A DNA stretch of 64,000 nt from Microvelia longipes (lineage: Eukaryota > Arthropoda > Insecta > Hemiptera > Veliidae), in assembly GCA_018340805.1 (NCBI GenBank), contig JACMZG010000008.1:80756444-80820443 (forward strand), written 5' to 3'. Shown in pieces: positions 36,901 through 50,625 of this stretch (position 1 is the stretch's first letter; each line of letters begins with the position of its first letter). The position numbers were made by a program, and so were the translations under genes. Under the pieces are notes generated by a model. The model saw nothing but the letters and a program-made list of their open reading frames with translations, did not search any database and was not told the origin of the DNA.

Positions 36901-37826
36901 TTGGCATCGTCTTCGATCTGAAGGGTGGTTTACCCCTAGGTCTTATTGTTGTCCCCCTAGTTTTTAGGACATTTTATTATGGTATTGGTTTATTGTTATT
37001 GATAGGTTTGAGTCATACTGTGTGTGGTCTTGTATAACAGTGTTTTTGTTCTGAAAGCTTAATTCTTGCCAAACACAAGCTAGATTAACTTGAAGCTAAT
37101 TTATTGAGGTATTTAAGTGAAGACCTCTTTTTACCACAATAGTTAACTTCAGGCAGACTTGTGAATTAGACTAGATGAAGAGTCTAATTACGTTTTGGTT
37201 AGTAAATATCAGAATTTAAAAGCATCACATTAATGTTAAGTTTTAAACTTAAATTTCACACACACATAAGCTGGGTTTATTCTTAATGAACCACTATTAT
37301 TTTTGAAAAATGTAATTGACCACTTCTTTGTGGTTATTGGTTCCTAATCTTAAACAGCAATGCCCCAACCATGTGTGTGCTTTTTCTAAATTTTTTTACA
37401 CATGAGATAGGGAAACTGAGTTCCAAATTTAGTATCTTGTTTTATTTTTTTGATTACTATGTCAAATAGTGCGTTTTTCATTAATTTCTTTGTTTTCCTT
37501 GTTATTATTCTAGAGGAGTTAAAAATATGTGTGTGTGTGTGTGTCACAAGAATTCTTTATCTTGCTTAAGAGTTTTGTTCCACCCACTGCCCTGGCCCGA
37601 CTTTAATGAAAAACTTTTTTCAAAAGGAATTTCTAATGTTAGGGAAAATTTTGTGTGGTTTTCTTATGTGTTGAAAGGGTATTGTTGAATAGGATGCCTG
37701 TATTTTATTTTCTTTGTCTTATAATACTGAAATAATTATTTTTAGTTTTGTGATTTAAAATAAAACCAAGATGTTAGAAATATATAAGGTGATTTAATTC
37801 GATGTAAACAAACTACACGCATTCGA
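34000..37826. other. Longest repeat-poor stretch, no gene recognised
   Basis: About 3.8 kb of AT-rich sequence without clear tandem, inverted or shared dispersed repeats and without a convincing open frame. Slightly GC-richer patches lie at about 34,970-35,110 and 36,880-36,960 but show no motif. If this locus is an intron or distal regulatory region of a host gene, this is where non-repeat function might sit; the sequence alone does not show it. Confidence 0.4.
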
Positions 37827-37957
37827 AGGTTATAACCTGACTTTTTTTGAATGACGCGTGACGTCGTTGCAATCGGTATAGTATTGGAATCGGTATAGTT
37901 CAACATTAAAAACATACTATTTATTCCTGCAATGACGTCAATTCCGAGCTATAACCT
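37827..37957. mobile_element. Degenerate MITE-like inverted repeat
   Basis: Left arm AGGTTATAACCTGAC...GTGACGTCGTTGCA and right arm TGCAATGACGTCAATTCC, GAGCTATAACCT are imperfect complements. The loop contains CGGTATAG twice. About 131 bp, noncoding. Confidence 0.55.
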
Positions 37958-38467
37958 AACATGTCTAAAAAAAATATTTCCTTCATAAAAACCCTTCAAT
38001 TGAATAACCTTATAAATTCTATCAGCTTAAAATAAAACAAAATTGGCCACCTAATGCTTGTAGGAAGTGTTTTGCATGTGTATTGGATAATATACGTAGA
38101 ATATTTCTGTTCTTTTTTAGCTTCTTTATAAGAATAATGTCTTGACGTCATATCTTACTTTAGACATCCTAGATATACATATCACATGGTATAAAAGGGT
38201 TTACATGACTACGTGTTACATAATATAATTAATTTATTCTCTTCAAAAAGAAAAATAAAAACCCTTTATTTTTCTAACCTTTCCTCTTATTTTGGGTCTC
38301 ATTTTTCAACTCCTAATTTTATAAGGCCTCCCTCAAGCTCCAGAACAATTTTATTAAATTTAATTAATATCGTGCGTGAGTTTAGGTCTACAAAGTTTGT
38401 AATTTACGTGATTAGGTTGATTCAACTCTTGTAATAAAAATATTTATCAGTAAATGTTTGTACTTTT

Positions 38468-39243
38468 TACTTTTCCCTATTTATACCGTAGGTATATATG
38501 AAAAGTATTGTGTTTGGTCAAAAAATCCGAAACCGGGATGAAACCACAATTATCCGTTTTAGACGTTTAAAGGCCTCCTGAGTGGTTTTCTCAAAGTTGT
38601 CTATCTGTATGTGTGTGTGTGTCTGTTATCGTCGTAGCCTTAGTGCATTTATGCTAAAGAGTTGAAATTTTGTACAAAAATCAGTCCACCGCTGTAGTTG
38701 TGCTATTCGGAAAATATTTTTTTAAAGACATCTTTAACCCGCAAAAATGACCACAAAAATTTCGAAAAAAAATAAAACGCGGAAAATTGTGCGAGTGGAT
38801 TGAGATTTAGCACGTATGTGACTATGTATAAAACTAACACATGTGCCTAATTTCATCTTATTATCAGCATTAGTTCATGTTTTATTAAATGACTTGTGAA
38901 CGTTTTTTTTTTTTTAAAAACGTACACATTTTTTTTGGAAAATGGTCCGATTGAGTTGAAATTGTACAAGTGTATTCGTTTTAATACGACAATTATAACC
39001 ATGATTTTTGTTAGAGCATAAAAATTAAGGAGCATTGAGCGAGGTCAGTGCTGTATGGGTGACCGCTGAGAATGATACGGATGCATTTACTATCAGAAGA
39101 CGAGCGAATCGAGTCCTAAGGCATGTTGTATTATAAGTTTGAGGAACTGTATTTCTGAGGACGAGCGAAGTGAGAAGGGAGAATGAGCGTAGCGAATCCG
39201 AAGTAATGAGGAAAAGTTCCCAAGTACCTCGTACCAGATTTTT
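38468..39243 (+). repeat. 5S-like dispersed repeat, copy F
   Basis: Near full length. The left hairpin ACTTTTCCCTATTTATACCG/TAGGTATATATGAAAAGT is followed by CCGTTTTAGACG, GGCCTCCTGAGTGGTTTTCT and a GT-rich stretch. The 5S-like core at about 39,010-39,080 reads AAAATTAAGGAGCATTGAGC, GAGGTCAGTGCTGTATGGGT, GACCGCT. It is followed by GACGAGCGAATCGAGTCC and GACGAGCGAAGTGAG motifs and the end GAGGAAAAGTTCCCAAG, GTACCTCGTACCAGATTTTT. A minus-strand frame at 39,025-39,261 covers this segment but is an artefact. Confidence 0.78.
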
Positions 39244-39319
39244 ATTTATTATAATAAGCATGTAAATATTAATACATTTTAAGATTTTTTGTAAATTTTA
39301 TCAAAATAAAATAACATAT

Positions 39320-39345
39320 AATCTATACACTTAAGTGTATAGATT
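39320..39345. repeat. 26-bp perfect palindrome
   Basis: AATCTATACACTT followed by its exact reverse complement AAGTGTATAGATT, about 75 bp downstream of copy F; could form a cruciform. Meaning unknown. Confidence 0.85.
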
Positions 39346-39574
39346 AAAGATTTATATTATTTTAAATTTATTTATTGTTTAATCTTTAATGAACAAATTG
39401 AATTCTCATGCACCTTTCTTTCCAAGTTAAGTGGCGAAATAACTTTCTGTTTTTCATGCTTTCTAAGGTTCTAACCTGTCTAATCCAAACCTGTAATAGA
39501 CCATGGTAAATCAGATTAGAAGAGTTTCCTCATTATGATTTAAATTCTGAAGTAGCATGAACCCACTTTACATT

Positions 39575-39705
39575 AAGGTCTAAATTTTAAAGATAAAGAT
39601 TTTTAAATCACCTCTCACTAAGATCTAAATTTTTAAAGTAGGACTAGCCCACCCCTCACTAAGATCTACATTTTTATAGTAGCACGAGCCCACCTGTGTG
39701 TATAG
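39575..39705. repeat. Degenerate tandem repeat, about 55 bp
   Basis: Two to three units of CTCACTAAGATCTAAATTTT, TAAAGTAGGACTAGCCCACC with substitutions. Confidence 0.65.
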
Positions 39706-40980
39706 TGAAGGCCCCTCTTTTAAAAGTTGCACCCACACCCCTTCCCCCACCCTTGAACACCCCTCCATTTTATTATTTTTTTAAATAATAAAATTTATTT
39801 AAGTGTCAACATTAAACTTAATCTTAATGTAACATTAAAAAACATAATGGTTACTCAGTGATCTCACTGTGTTCGATTATATTTCCCACTCTTTTACTGC
39901 GCGATTACACAAATCAGACCTGACTATAGCACTCTTTGTTTTAAAACAAAGGGAACACTCTAAAAGTTTAAAAAAATAAAGAAAGACAGCAGAGGAACAT
40001 GACTAACAATGAAAATAGAAGAAACATCATGAAATAAGAATAAAATAAGATAGGAAAAATATGAAAAAAGTCGAGTTTATTATTGTTAAACAGGCACTAT
40101 ATCATGAAAACAAGAGCGACTCCTTGACACAGTTTTCTTTTCTTTCTCTTCAAACTTGTTATACAGAAAATATTACTTCTTCTTATTCTTCCTTATTGTA
40201 TAATATAAAAAAAAATGTTGACACTTGCAACGTCACTGATGTGTTCAAAAATGCGGGAAAAGTTTTTTTTCTGAATAAGTACCTCTTCTTGTGGATGTTG
40301 ACGTCTAAGGATACTTTTAGATGGGACAAAAGTTATTCAGGGAATAAAGTTAGGTTTTTGTCCCTCGAGTTTGAAGTAGATACATAAAGTTGTTATTTTC
40401 GGGGGTTACTTTTTGAGACCTTTAGGGGTTGGTGTCCTTTCAGTTAACTTCTCACCTTCTTATGCTGTTTTTTATTCTTTTTTTGGGAAATTTTTATGAA
40501 AAACTCTTTTTTACATAGCCCTATATAAAAAGTCTCCCTTTCAATAGAAAAACTTTTTTGGGTAAATTTAATTTGGGTGTTTCCTTCTAAACGGGATTGA
40601 AAAGGGTTTTAATTTAATAATAGGTAATAAATAGAATATAATAAAGCAATTCTGTCGTAAAATGTTATTACTAAACCATATTTAATTAATTACGTAGATT
40701 ATTTTTACACAAGAAACTGAAATTAATTTCCTTAGAATTGAGCAGGTATGATACATTTTTAATTTTCCATACGTATATAAACTAATTAACAGAAAAAATA
40801 TAATGCTATATTAAAACGTGCCATTGTCACGTGTCAATCCCTGCATACACAATACACACGCATACATTCTGAACAATACTTTTACGCCTTAAGAACCAAA
40901 GCAGATTAATAAAAAAAAGATCTGGGACTAATCATTAGAATTTTAATAAAATATATTTTGTACTGTATTGTTAAGAAAAT
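39706..40980. other. No recognised gene; one 108-codon frame
   Basis: A 108-codon frame at 40,061-40,387 (plus) is the longest here. It has no signal peptide, domain or known motif and its codons are strongly AT-driven, so chance is the simplest reading. Confidence 0.35.
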
Positions 40981-40984
40981 GGAT

Positions 40985-41040
40985 AATCGGGTGCAGGATA
41001 CCTCAGAACTTTCCCTTATCTTGTCGGAATTGTTTCACTT
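40985..41040 (-). repeat. Tail fragment of the 5S-like repeat (reverse)
   Basis: TCGGGTGCAGGATACCTCAG, AACTTTCCCTTATC is a drifted reverse copy of the family end (GAGGAAAAGTTCCGAGGTAC...). It ends where the SINE-like fragment begins. Confidence 0.5.
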
Positions 41041-41059
41041 ACGACTTTATAAAACTACT

Positions 41060-41256
41060 GACTACGACTGACCTTTGACACCACGAAGGACTGGGGTTCG
41101 CATCTCAGGTTATGCTTTTAGTTTAAGATTATTGTTTAAATAAATTATTGCCGACTTTAGATAACACTTGGAGCGTAGCGGTTGCCACTACCACTTGAGT
41201 TGGTTCCCGTAAGGGATAAGCCGTAAAGCTCTAAACGGGCATTATTATTATTATCC
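41060..41256 (+). mobile_element. tRNA-derived SINE-like copy with (ATT)n tail
   Basis: ACTGACCTTTGACACCACGA, then GGACTGGGGTTCGCATCTCA contains a B-box/T-arm-like GGTTCGCATC. Then AAGATTATTGTTTAAATAAA, a GGTTCCCGTAAGGGATAAGC segment, and an (ATT)n tail at about 41,245. The 70-bp head is shared with 58,432-58,507. A clear A box is not seen, so the 5' end may be truncated. SINE class is inferred from the B box plus simple-repeat tail. Confidence 0.5.
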
Positions 41257-42446
41257 TTACTGCTTCAGACTTGCTTCGCTCGATTTTAAACTGTAAAATC
41301 ATCCGTTTTATTCTTAGTTTTATTCCCCTCGCTGGATCTAAATTCCCAAAGGAAATTCTCTAAAAATGTATTTAATGTCAAGAATAATTTTAGATTTTTA
41401 ACGGTATTTTATAAAAAAAAGTATACGTGTCTTACACTTGATAAAATTGAACTAATATAGATTATAAGATATTTTACAGTCAGACAATAAGTAAAAACCA
41501 CTATGGAGGTCTTTAATAGGGATAAACACCTGGAAGGGGTGATTAATTTGCAATATCTGCTTCAGGTTTTTAGTACAAACATATTATTTTCTTAGTCTAC
41601 CTACGGAATGAGGAAAATCAAAAACGTTTAACCATTTTAAGGGCAATAGATTTTTATAGTTTATTTTAATGTTGTATCAGATATTGTAGTATCGTTATGT
41701 TATATAGTAAGCATCGTCTAAAATAGTTTTAATGATAAACAAAGCAAATATGGTTAAAGTCTGGTACATTTTTAGATGATATTTACTTTCTCTTTCTTAA
41801 TGCGTGAACACGACTAGTAGTAGACGAGGACTGAAAAGCAGTAATTAATTTTTGTTGTCAGGGGTTTTCTCCGAGAGAATGGATTGCGAAGACGCCCTTA
41901 CCTTGCGCCCTTAACTTGTTCTGCTCTTGCCCTTATTAAATTTGTAACGAACCTCTCGAAAGTAAACGTTGTCAAGATCTTTTACTTTCTCTAACATCCC
42001 GCCTACCTTTTCTTCTTTTTATTTTTTTCCTCCTTTTTCGTCATTTTGAAAGCAGTTATAATGAAGTTGTCAGTTTCATCAACTTTTTATTTTTATAGAA
42101 AAATAAAATACAAACTCAAGTTAGTAACTCTTTATTTTAATGAACTCGATAACAAATAACAAGTCAGGAGAATAAGCTTTTACTTTTTTAACCCCTTCAA
42201 AAAAGTAATTATTTGGTGTAAACAGAATTTTTTATATCGTTATTCGCTAAGAGTTTTCTAAATCGTTAATTAGTACTGAATCGTGTTCGCGAAACGTTGT
42301 GTCGAAAAAACTTTTTACCGTGTTATTATATTGATAATTAAATTTTAATTATAAGGAAAGTTTGTAAATTAATATCTAGAACGTTCAGGACGTTGTTAAC
42401 GGAAGCAGTTTATGTGATATGAAAAAAGTATTAATTTTTAAAATGA
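41257..42446. other. AT-rich stretch, no gene seen
   Basis: Carries a GGAAATTCTCTAAAAATG fragment at about 41,350 resembling the hairpin-end family, and otherwise nothing I can assign. Confidence 0.4.
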
Positions 42447-42570
42447 TCAATAATAATATCTACACCAGCAACGTCTTTCCACTAATTTAGTGGAAAGACT
42501 TAAATAAATGGATTGACCTGGATGGTGTTGATATTATTGTGGAAAATTCCACTGCGCTCACCAAAGTTAT
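42447..42570. mobile_element. MITE of family M1, with 27-bp internal palindrome
   Basis: Outer arms AATAATATCTACACCA and TGGTGTTGATATTATT are inverted. Inside, GTCTTTCCACTAATTTAGTG, GAAAGAC (42,473-42,499) is a perfect palindrome with 13-bp arms. The right outer sequence TGGAAAATTCCACTGCGCTC, ACC matches, inverted, the left outer sequence of the 8,268 element. Derived from the same family with a rearranged centre. Confidence 0.65.
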
Positions 42571-42654
42571 GATCTATAATAAGTTCCACTCGTGCTTTAC
42601 GTGTTCAAATCGAATTCAACCTCACGTTATATCGGTTATCTGTTGACTTAAAAA

Positions 42655-43702
<1,048 letters not shown>

Positions 43703-43709
43703 TTTTGTA

Positions 43710-46600
43710 CATAGGATTGGTACATAGATTTTGTACCATTGGTTCAAATTTGTTGTTCTAAATTTTACAAGTGAAATATAAATGGTGATTACACGAATTT
43801 TAACCATCACTTTTACTTACTTGATTATTTTTAAAATTCGAATACTATATTAATATCGACAATAATTTTATTGTATTTTTTTAAGTTTTAAAAATACAAT
43901 ACAATGTTTATGTTCCTTTTACCTTTAGAAATCCACTTTTAGTCAATATTATATAATCTAAGTGAAACATTACAATATTAATTAAGAAATAAATTAGAGT
44001 AATTTTAATTGATAACCTTCTGATCCTTCGCCTGACATCATAACTTCACAAGAAACTCAAAATATGACTTGGTAAGAACGACTTAGTGATATTCAACAAC
44101 TTCACTTCTTACTTTATTACTTTAAAAGTCTCCCTAAGCAAAATATTGCTTGTATTAAGTCTAATATGGAAAGGAGCCAAGGTTGTAAGCGAGCGTTGCT
44201 TAATGTCAAGTTTCTCTTTTTTAGAATGAATTACAAGTGCTTTACATTTCTTATGCTCTGCTATTACTGTGAAAAACGTTTTCACATATTTTTAAAAGAG
44301 TGCTAAAAGTTGTAATGGTGAAATTTTGGATACAATGCTTATTGGAACTTAATTTATAGCGAACGGATATGAGAATTTAATGGTTTGTAAATAATGCAAG
44401 CAAGATCCCTGGTTGAAAGCTCGGTAGTTGAATCTTAACTATTTGGCTGTATGGTACAGCTGTCTTCTTGTAATAACATTTTTTGCCTTAATTTATAGTG
44501 TATGCTAGTTTTTGCAACGAATTCATATTTTGATTCCCCATCTTCTAAAAGGAATGGAAAGCTTTGTATTAGCGAAACAACCTTACAGCAACCTTTTTTT
44601 TTATCAAATGTCGACCTTTCAGCAACTAAAATTTTCAAAAATCTATAATCTTAGGCTTAAATTGATTAAAACTTACAATATTAGAAAATTAAAGAAGCTG
44701 TATTGTAGGGAATCAGGGTCTCAAAAGAAAGAGCAAATCAGCGTGGCCTATTAGTCTAGCTTTTTAGGGTAGAGAGGTCACTATACTGCTACTATTTCAC
44801 CTTATTGCCATATTTTAAATATGGCATTTAAACATATTTAAACATAAAATTGAAACATTTATTTAATTTAAATACATTTGTTTATATATACATACTTTAG
44901 AATTGGTATTAAAATACAAACTTTACATGGTGAATTACGGAGCCGCAGTTCTTAACTTGATTTTGTTTTATCCTTTAGTTTTGACTTGCCTTTTAATTCC
45001 CCTTAAGCTCACAAGTTGGTGAAATACGTAACGCAGTGGATTTCATCTTTGTCCTTAAATTCAACGGTGGCTTTTAGGGGCTTTAACTCTCGGGACTTAA
45101 TTTGCCGAGCTCTTCTCTTACTAATTCCTTACAAAGTTACTATGAACCTTAGGGACTTAGCTAATTTCTTGTTAGCCACCAGAAACCATCTTAAGTCCAA
45201 CCAACTGATAGATTCTTAACTGAATTAAAAGACGAACCATTATGCTATAGAGTATTTTAATTTTCCACTGTATTTATAATTATCGCGGAAGAGCTATAAA
45301 GTCTTTTAATCAAGTAAATTGGACCCGTCTGAGTAATTTATTTTTTCATAAAAACCTCACGCGCACATACATCCAGAGTTTTTTAACACTCCCCCTTCAA
45401 AATATTGGTCGACATACCGCGACCCCTAACATAACTTGCGGTGCATTTCTGTAAAAAATGCTTCCTTGTTCAAAATAAGGGGTGAAGTTTAAACATATAT
45501 ATAAAGTTTATTGTTATTATTATTATAAGTCGTTTAGTTTTATTAAGGTTAGTGAAAACTCACATCTTTGGAATGGAAAATCTCTCTTCCCCTAATACAT
45601 TTCAAGATGATTTTTCCAAAAACGTTCGACTCAGATCGAATTAGATCCAACTAATAAAATTTCTGATGGGACCCCTGTTTTCTTGATGGAATTAAAAAAA
45701 GTGTGAGACGCTTTTATTATAATTTAACTTTTTTTTAACAAATTATGATTACCATTCATATGATGTTTCTAGAAAGATTTATTGTTTGAATAGATTCATT
45801 AAGGTTGGAATTATAAATTTTAGGAACAAATTATATTCAATGAAATTCTATAACCTAAATGTAGTGATTTTTTAACATGTTACAGTCATATGAACACACT
45901 CTTAATATCTTTACTACAAAAATTAAAATGTATGCCAAACTCTAATTTAGTGGAAGATGGAAACTTTAAAATCAATATAGAAAACCACCGAAAAATAGCT
46001 ATGAAATCACTTAGGGGATATAATATAATGTTATTATTTTATTTGGTTTGTACCATGAAATTCTTCAATAAAGACTTTACCCAGAGTGGTAAAAGATAAT
46101 TCCTCCATTAGGTTGGTAACTAATCAAAAACGAGTAAATTTGAACCGCAAAACATCTTAATTTGGTAACTGTAATTTGTTGTCGAAAGTCCAACTCTATG
46201 ATTCTAGTTCAGTATATTATACAAGAGGATCGAAGCTGGAGAATTTTTACAATTTGATTACTATATCTATGCACGATCTTTCTAAAGAATATCTCTGAAC
46301 CAGTCAGTCATAAAAAAGGGACAACATATTATTGGAAGTTAAAAGAAAAGTGGAAAAAATATCCACTGATTTTTCTACCCTGAGATTGTTTCATATGAAA
46401 CGCTTTTCCATTGTTACGCACCATTTAACTGAATAGATAACCTTTTACATATTACTCTATGCTTTTAATTTATATTTTTTGACTTTATTTTATTTAAACT
46501 CTGCGTTCTATTCTTTTTAAAATCTATGTCCTGCCCTTATTATTTAAAATTTTATGCTTTTCCCTGCACTTTACGACTTCAGTTTTTTTTATTAAAATTT
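43710..46600. other. No recognised gene
   Basis: Several 60-80-codon frames (44,512-44,754; 45,016-45,219; 45,890-46,099) were read; none contains a motif I recognise. Mostly unique-looking AT-rich sequence. Confidence 0.35.
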
Positions 46601-46604
46601 ATTG

Positions 46605-46655
46605 AAAATAAATTGACGAAGAGCTTTCGCCCAGGATCCTGAGCTTCTTCAGTTC
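46605..46655 (-). repeat. Stem-loop of a retroelement-like 3' end
   Basis: On the minus strand AAGAACTGAAGAAGCTCAGG, ATCCTGGGCGAAAGCTCTTC forms a GCTCAGGATCCTGGGC-type stem flanked by GAAGAAG and CGAAAGC, the same layout as the inverted unit in 16,571-16,780. Class uncertain. Confidence 0.4.
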
Positions 46656-46659
46656 TTAA

Positions 46660-48155
46660 AAAAAAACAGTCCAAAAAGCTCTGTCTTTAAAAAATTATCA
46701 TAATGAAAAAAGAATAAACTTGGTTAATAAAATACAAGTTACAGTGTTGCCAGCCAGTGTTGCCTTTTGATGAATGAAAAAAAGAAATTAGAAAGGACAA
46801 TAGGCCAATGTCAAGCTCTTTTTGCAAGTCACGGTTTTCCCAACAGACTTCCATCAAATGTCTCCTTAAAGGTTAATAAACTAAAGCTTATGTTTCCAGC
46901 AAAGAAAAGAAAATAATTTTCACGTTCTAAATATGAGTTAAAAGATCTGTAAATTACATCTCTGGCTGCTTAATGAAAGGGCTGTTACATTAATATTACC
47001 CACATATTGCCGTTACTTTTCTTTTGTTTTATTTTAGTCAGTTAAAATAATTTTTCCGATATTTTTCTTGTTTCAGGTAAGCTTCAGATGAATTTCCGTA
47101 GGTTATCTGGCTGCTGGCTTCACCGCACTGAACTATGTACTAGTAGTTAGTTATATACAGGTAGTATCTCTCCGTTTCGCGAATTTTCAAAGAAAATACT
47201 CACTTGAAGTCGCCGGCACAAATGCGGTAAAAAAGCTGTAACCAAGTTCAAAAATCCAGACATAATTTAAAAAAAATATGTATGGATAAAATTCTATAAA
47301 CTCCCAGAACCCCAAAACTTTTGATTTGGGATATTTTGTTTAAATAATTAAAAAAATATAATATGAGCGGCAGCACTACTTCTTTCTGGTCAAATTTATT
47401 AGATTTTTTAAACAATGCGTGTATTTGGTCACTCTCCCGTTACGACCCTTACTCCATTAACGAATTTAATTTCTTAAAAGGGTTTATTTAAGTAAAAATG
47501 AAATTGATTAAAATTTTGGGGGAATACAAAAGAAATAAAGAAGATAGATTTGGTGGGCTAAAAAGAAAAAGCTTGAAGGGCCAATAAGGAAAACTAAGCC
47601 TCGAGTTGTTTGCTTAAAAATAAGATTGAATAAGATTACCTCAGTCCAAAAACACGCGCCAAGAAAAAGAGAAAAGTGCGGGAAACTGATTTTTTACTTT
47701 AAACAGTAAAAGGCTTTTTGTAGGTCTTTTATTTAACCTGTATTTTTTTATAAATCAAGAAGCATTTAAAAAGGTAGTGTGGATTAGGTGTTTTTGTGGA
47801 TGATGCAAAGACTAATAAATCTCTCCACTTAAGTTCACATCTTATACAGCCTTTTCAGCCCAACAAGAGGCCCATCGTCAGTGCTAGCCGTTGAATAATG
47901 AAGAAGATAATAAATGGGTCTCTATAGATAAGATATCAAAGATAGATTCAAGGCAATAAAAAATGATTTTATTATTCTCTTGCCGTTACTAACTATACTT
48001 TTATCGAATATTTATATCGATTCCTGTTAGAACAGGATACTTTTTATGTTCTTGTTTACCTATAGCCTAAGCTTTGCAAAAGGTCTGGACCACACTGAAA
48101 GTGACTGACACAAATTTGTATTTCTTTTAATAGTCGACGGGATGTAAATAAAAAT
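46660..48155. other. No gene recognised; one possible stem-loop
   Basis: The minus strand near 47,845-47,885 has GACGATGGGCCTCTTGTTGG, GCTGAAAAGG, another member of the GATG-hairpin-GAAA arrangement. Nothing coding. Confidence 0.35.
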
Positions 48156-48159
48156 TTTA

Positions 48160-48310
48160 ACTTTTTCTCATTTGTACATTATATGATAAAGGAATAGTAT
48201 TGTATTTTCAAAAAAAAAAAAAATATATATGAAACCGGAATCGTACTGATTTACCCGTTTCAGATGTTTATCAGAGCTCTTGTGTATTTTTACAAAAACC
48301 TATTAGGTTT
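48160..48310 (+). repeat. Head fragment of the 5S-like repeat
   Basis: ACTTTTTCTCATTTGTACAT, ATGATAAAGGAATAGTATTG, GAAACCGGAATCG and CCCGTTTCAGATG follow the left end of the family. It sits head-to-head with the reverse copy G. Confidence 0.55.
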
Positions 48311-48383
48311 TTGTAATTTATTAATAATATTTACTCAACTGTCCATAACTCATTCATTAAAAAGCTTTAAATGAAAAAAATTT

Positions 48384-48868
48384 AAAAAATCAGGTACGGG
48401 GTTCCTCAGAACTTTTCCTCATCACATTGGATTCGCTACGCTTATCTGCACTGTTTCGGACTCGCTTCGCTCGTTCTCAGATAGTAAATGCATCCATATC
48501 ATTCTCAGCGGTCACCCAAACAGCACTGACCACGCTCAATGCTGCTTGATTTCTATAATCCAACAAAAATCATGGATGTGCTTGTCGTATTGACACGAAA
48601 CTTAGTGCTCATATTTATTACGTAAAGTTTTAAACTTGTTCTAAGTTTCAACTCAATTATATTGTTTTCCGATTTTTCACAATTTTTTAAAAAAACGTAC
48701 ACAAGTCATTTAATAAAAATTAATATTTGACAACTTTGTGCAAACCATTAAGGAGGCCTTAAAAAACACTTGAAACGGATAATTCGGGGGACAACCCGGC
48801 TTCGGATTTCTTAAATATCACAATACGTTTCTTATTTACCTACGATATAAATGAGGAAAGGTAAAAAT
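48384..48868 (-). repeat. 5S-like dispersed repeat, copy G (internal deletion)
   Basis: The minus strand has the family ends (CTTTCCTCATTTATATCGTA... and GAGGAAAAGTTCTGAGGAAC, CCCGTACCTGATTTTTT), but about 270 bp of the middle is deleted. The 5S-like core (48,501-48,575) reads AAATCAAGCAGCATTGAGCG, TGGTCAGTGCTGTTTGGGTG, ACCGCTGAGAA, with AAGCAGC intact as in real 5S genes. ACGAGCGAAGCGAGTCCGAA follows. Confidence 0.78.
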
Positions 48869-50520
48869 TAAATCTAATATTTTATATCATTGATCATGTG
48901 ATCAATAAAATAAATAAACACCTTTTTCTCAATATCCTTAGCCTTAAATAAATCCCGTTGGAAGCTATAGGGAAACAGTTTAGCCACTTTCCCAGGAAAT
49001 CACTGACTTTTTTTCACCTCACTGTTTAAAGAGTAGGAGATGGAGGATCAGTGTTGTTTTTTCACTATTTTTGTTGAAAAAGGAGTGAATTTAACATTGG
49101 AAATTGGTTAGCGACCTTTTTTTCTGGGTTCTTTTATAAGGTTAAATAAGAGAGGGCCTTTTACATCGAGACTTTTGGTGAAAAAATGGTTAAATAAAAA
49201 ATTTGATTCGACTAGAAAGATTGAAAATTATTTTTTCGACCAACTCTTTATTTTCCACTTTGTGGCTTTTTGTCGTGAATTTTCATGTTATTTTTAATCA
49301 ACATTCTAAAATTTAAAATAAGTTTTTATCAATAAATTTATTGATTATAAGTTTTTCCTTTATTATCGTTTTATTTATTTATTCCTGGTAGTTCGTCCAT
49401 CCCCCCCCCTTTCCACTGCTTTTAAACCGATTAGTTAATCAGATTATGTTTTAGAATTTTCGCTAAAAATCTAAAAACAGTCTTGACCAATGTCTTTAGA
49501 ACAACGCTAGCCTCAGATGTGGTTGAGTGTTTTTCAGACTTCAAGCCAGTGTTTTAAATAAATCATCTCTATATTTTTGACGCTATATTAAATTTGGCTT
49601 TAGATTTCGTTAGCTCTGTCTTTTTGAACAATCTTAAAAACTTCTCAAATCTCTTGATTTTTGTACCACTTTTATAATTTTTTAAATTTTATAATCAAAA
49701 TTCAGTTGTTTATGGTTATTTGGTTAATTGGGTTTACTGTAAAAGTACTACTACATCATTAATACTCTTAACTTTTGTTCGATTTTCTATGAGTTTTTGG
49801 TACTAAAACGTGGATAATTGACAAAACGAATTGAGTGACACATCTATCTCCTTACTGTTTCCTCCCTGTTACAAATAAATTTAAGAAAAGGAAATAATTA
49901 TAAACAAAAATTAATTAACTTAAATAAAAAGTAAAAAGTGGAAATTATAAAATAATATTGTAAGCTCAATCATTGGGGTTAGTTTTGTTATATCTTGAGG
50001 GTTTAATCTAATTGTGTAGATGTAGTTTCGGGGTTTATTTATTTAGATAATTGAATATTATGAACCGAGATATGGTTCTGAATATTAAACTAATTTTAAA
50101 ACATAAATCTGACATTTATAACAACAATTATATATCTTTTACATAACTATAGTAAAGTTTAAAAAGTTTTGATTAATTTCTCTTACAATTATATTGAATA
50201 ATAAAAATAATATTATATTTAATTTTATTAAATATAAGAAGTAATTTATATTATGGATGACGAAAATATGGATGTAATTAATACCTTGTATGTCTTCTTT
50301 CATATTAGTTTAGCTCGGCTATTATCAACTCTTAAGTCGCGATCGAAAATTGGGTCGTTGACAATTATTGTTAGTTCGCGAGAAAATTATTTGTTAAAGT
50401 TTATTATTTTTAAATAAAATTTAAAAAATTTGTAGACATACCTTTAAAAAAATATTAACTTTGTTCTCTAGTTAAATCATGTTTAAATTTGTATAAATAT
50501 CGATAACAACTTATATATAT
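48869..50520. other. AT-rich stretch, no gene seen
   Basis: Contains an oligo-C tract at about 49,401-49,410. No gene or repeat recognised. Confidence 0.45.
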
Positions 50521-50559
50521 TGTAATGAATCGTGTGGTTATCAAACATCACATGACACC

Positions 50560-50613
50560 CCATAGAATGGGGTAGTTACCATCTCATGTTTTGGGTCGCG
50601 GATAAAAAAAGTT
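50560..50613. mobile_element. Possible hAT-type transposon terminus
   Basis: TTTTGGGTCGCGGATAAAAA, AAGTTGAAAGACTCTGG resembles hAT ends of the form CAGTGGTTTTCAACC...CGCGACCC read inward. The matching other end was not found, so it is at best a solitary fragment. Confidence 0.3.
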
Positions 50614-50625
50614 GAAAGACTCTGG

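Noticed and set aside
39025..39261. 78-codon minus frame over copy F
   Set aside because: Lies within the noncoding 5S-like repeat and is not preserved in the other copies.
40061..40387. 108-codon open frame
   Set aside because: No motif, start context or neighbouring gene support; AT-driven composition.
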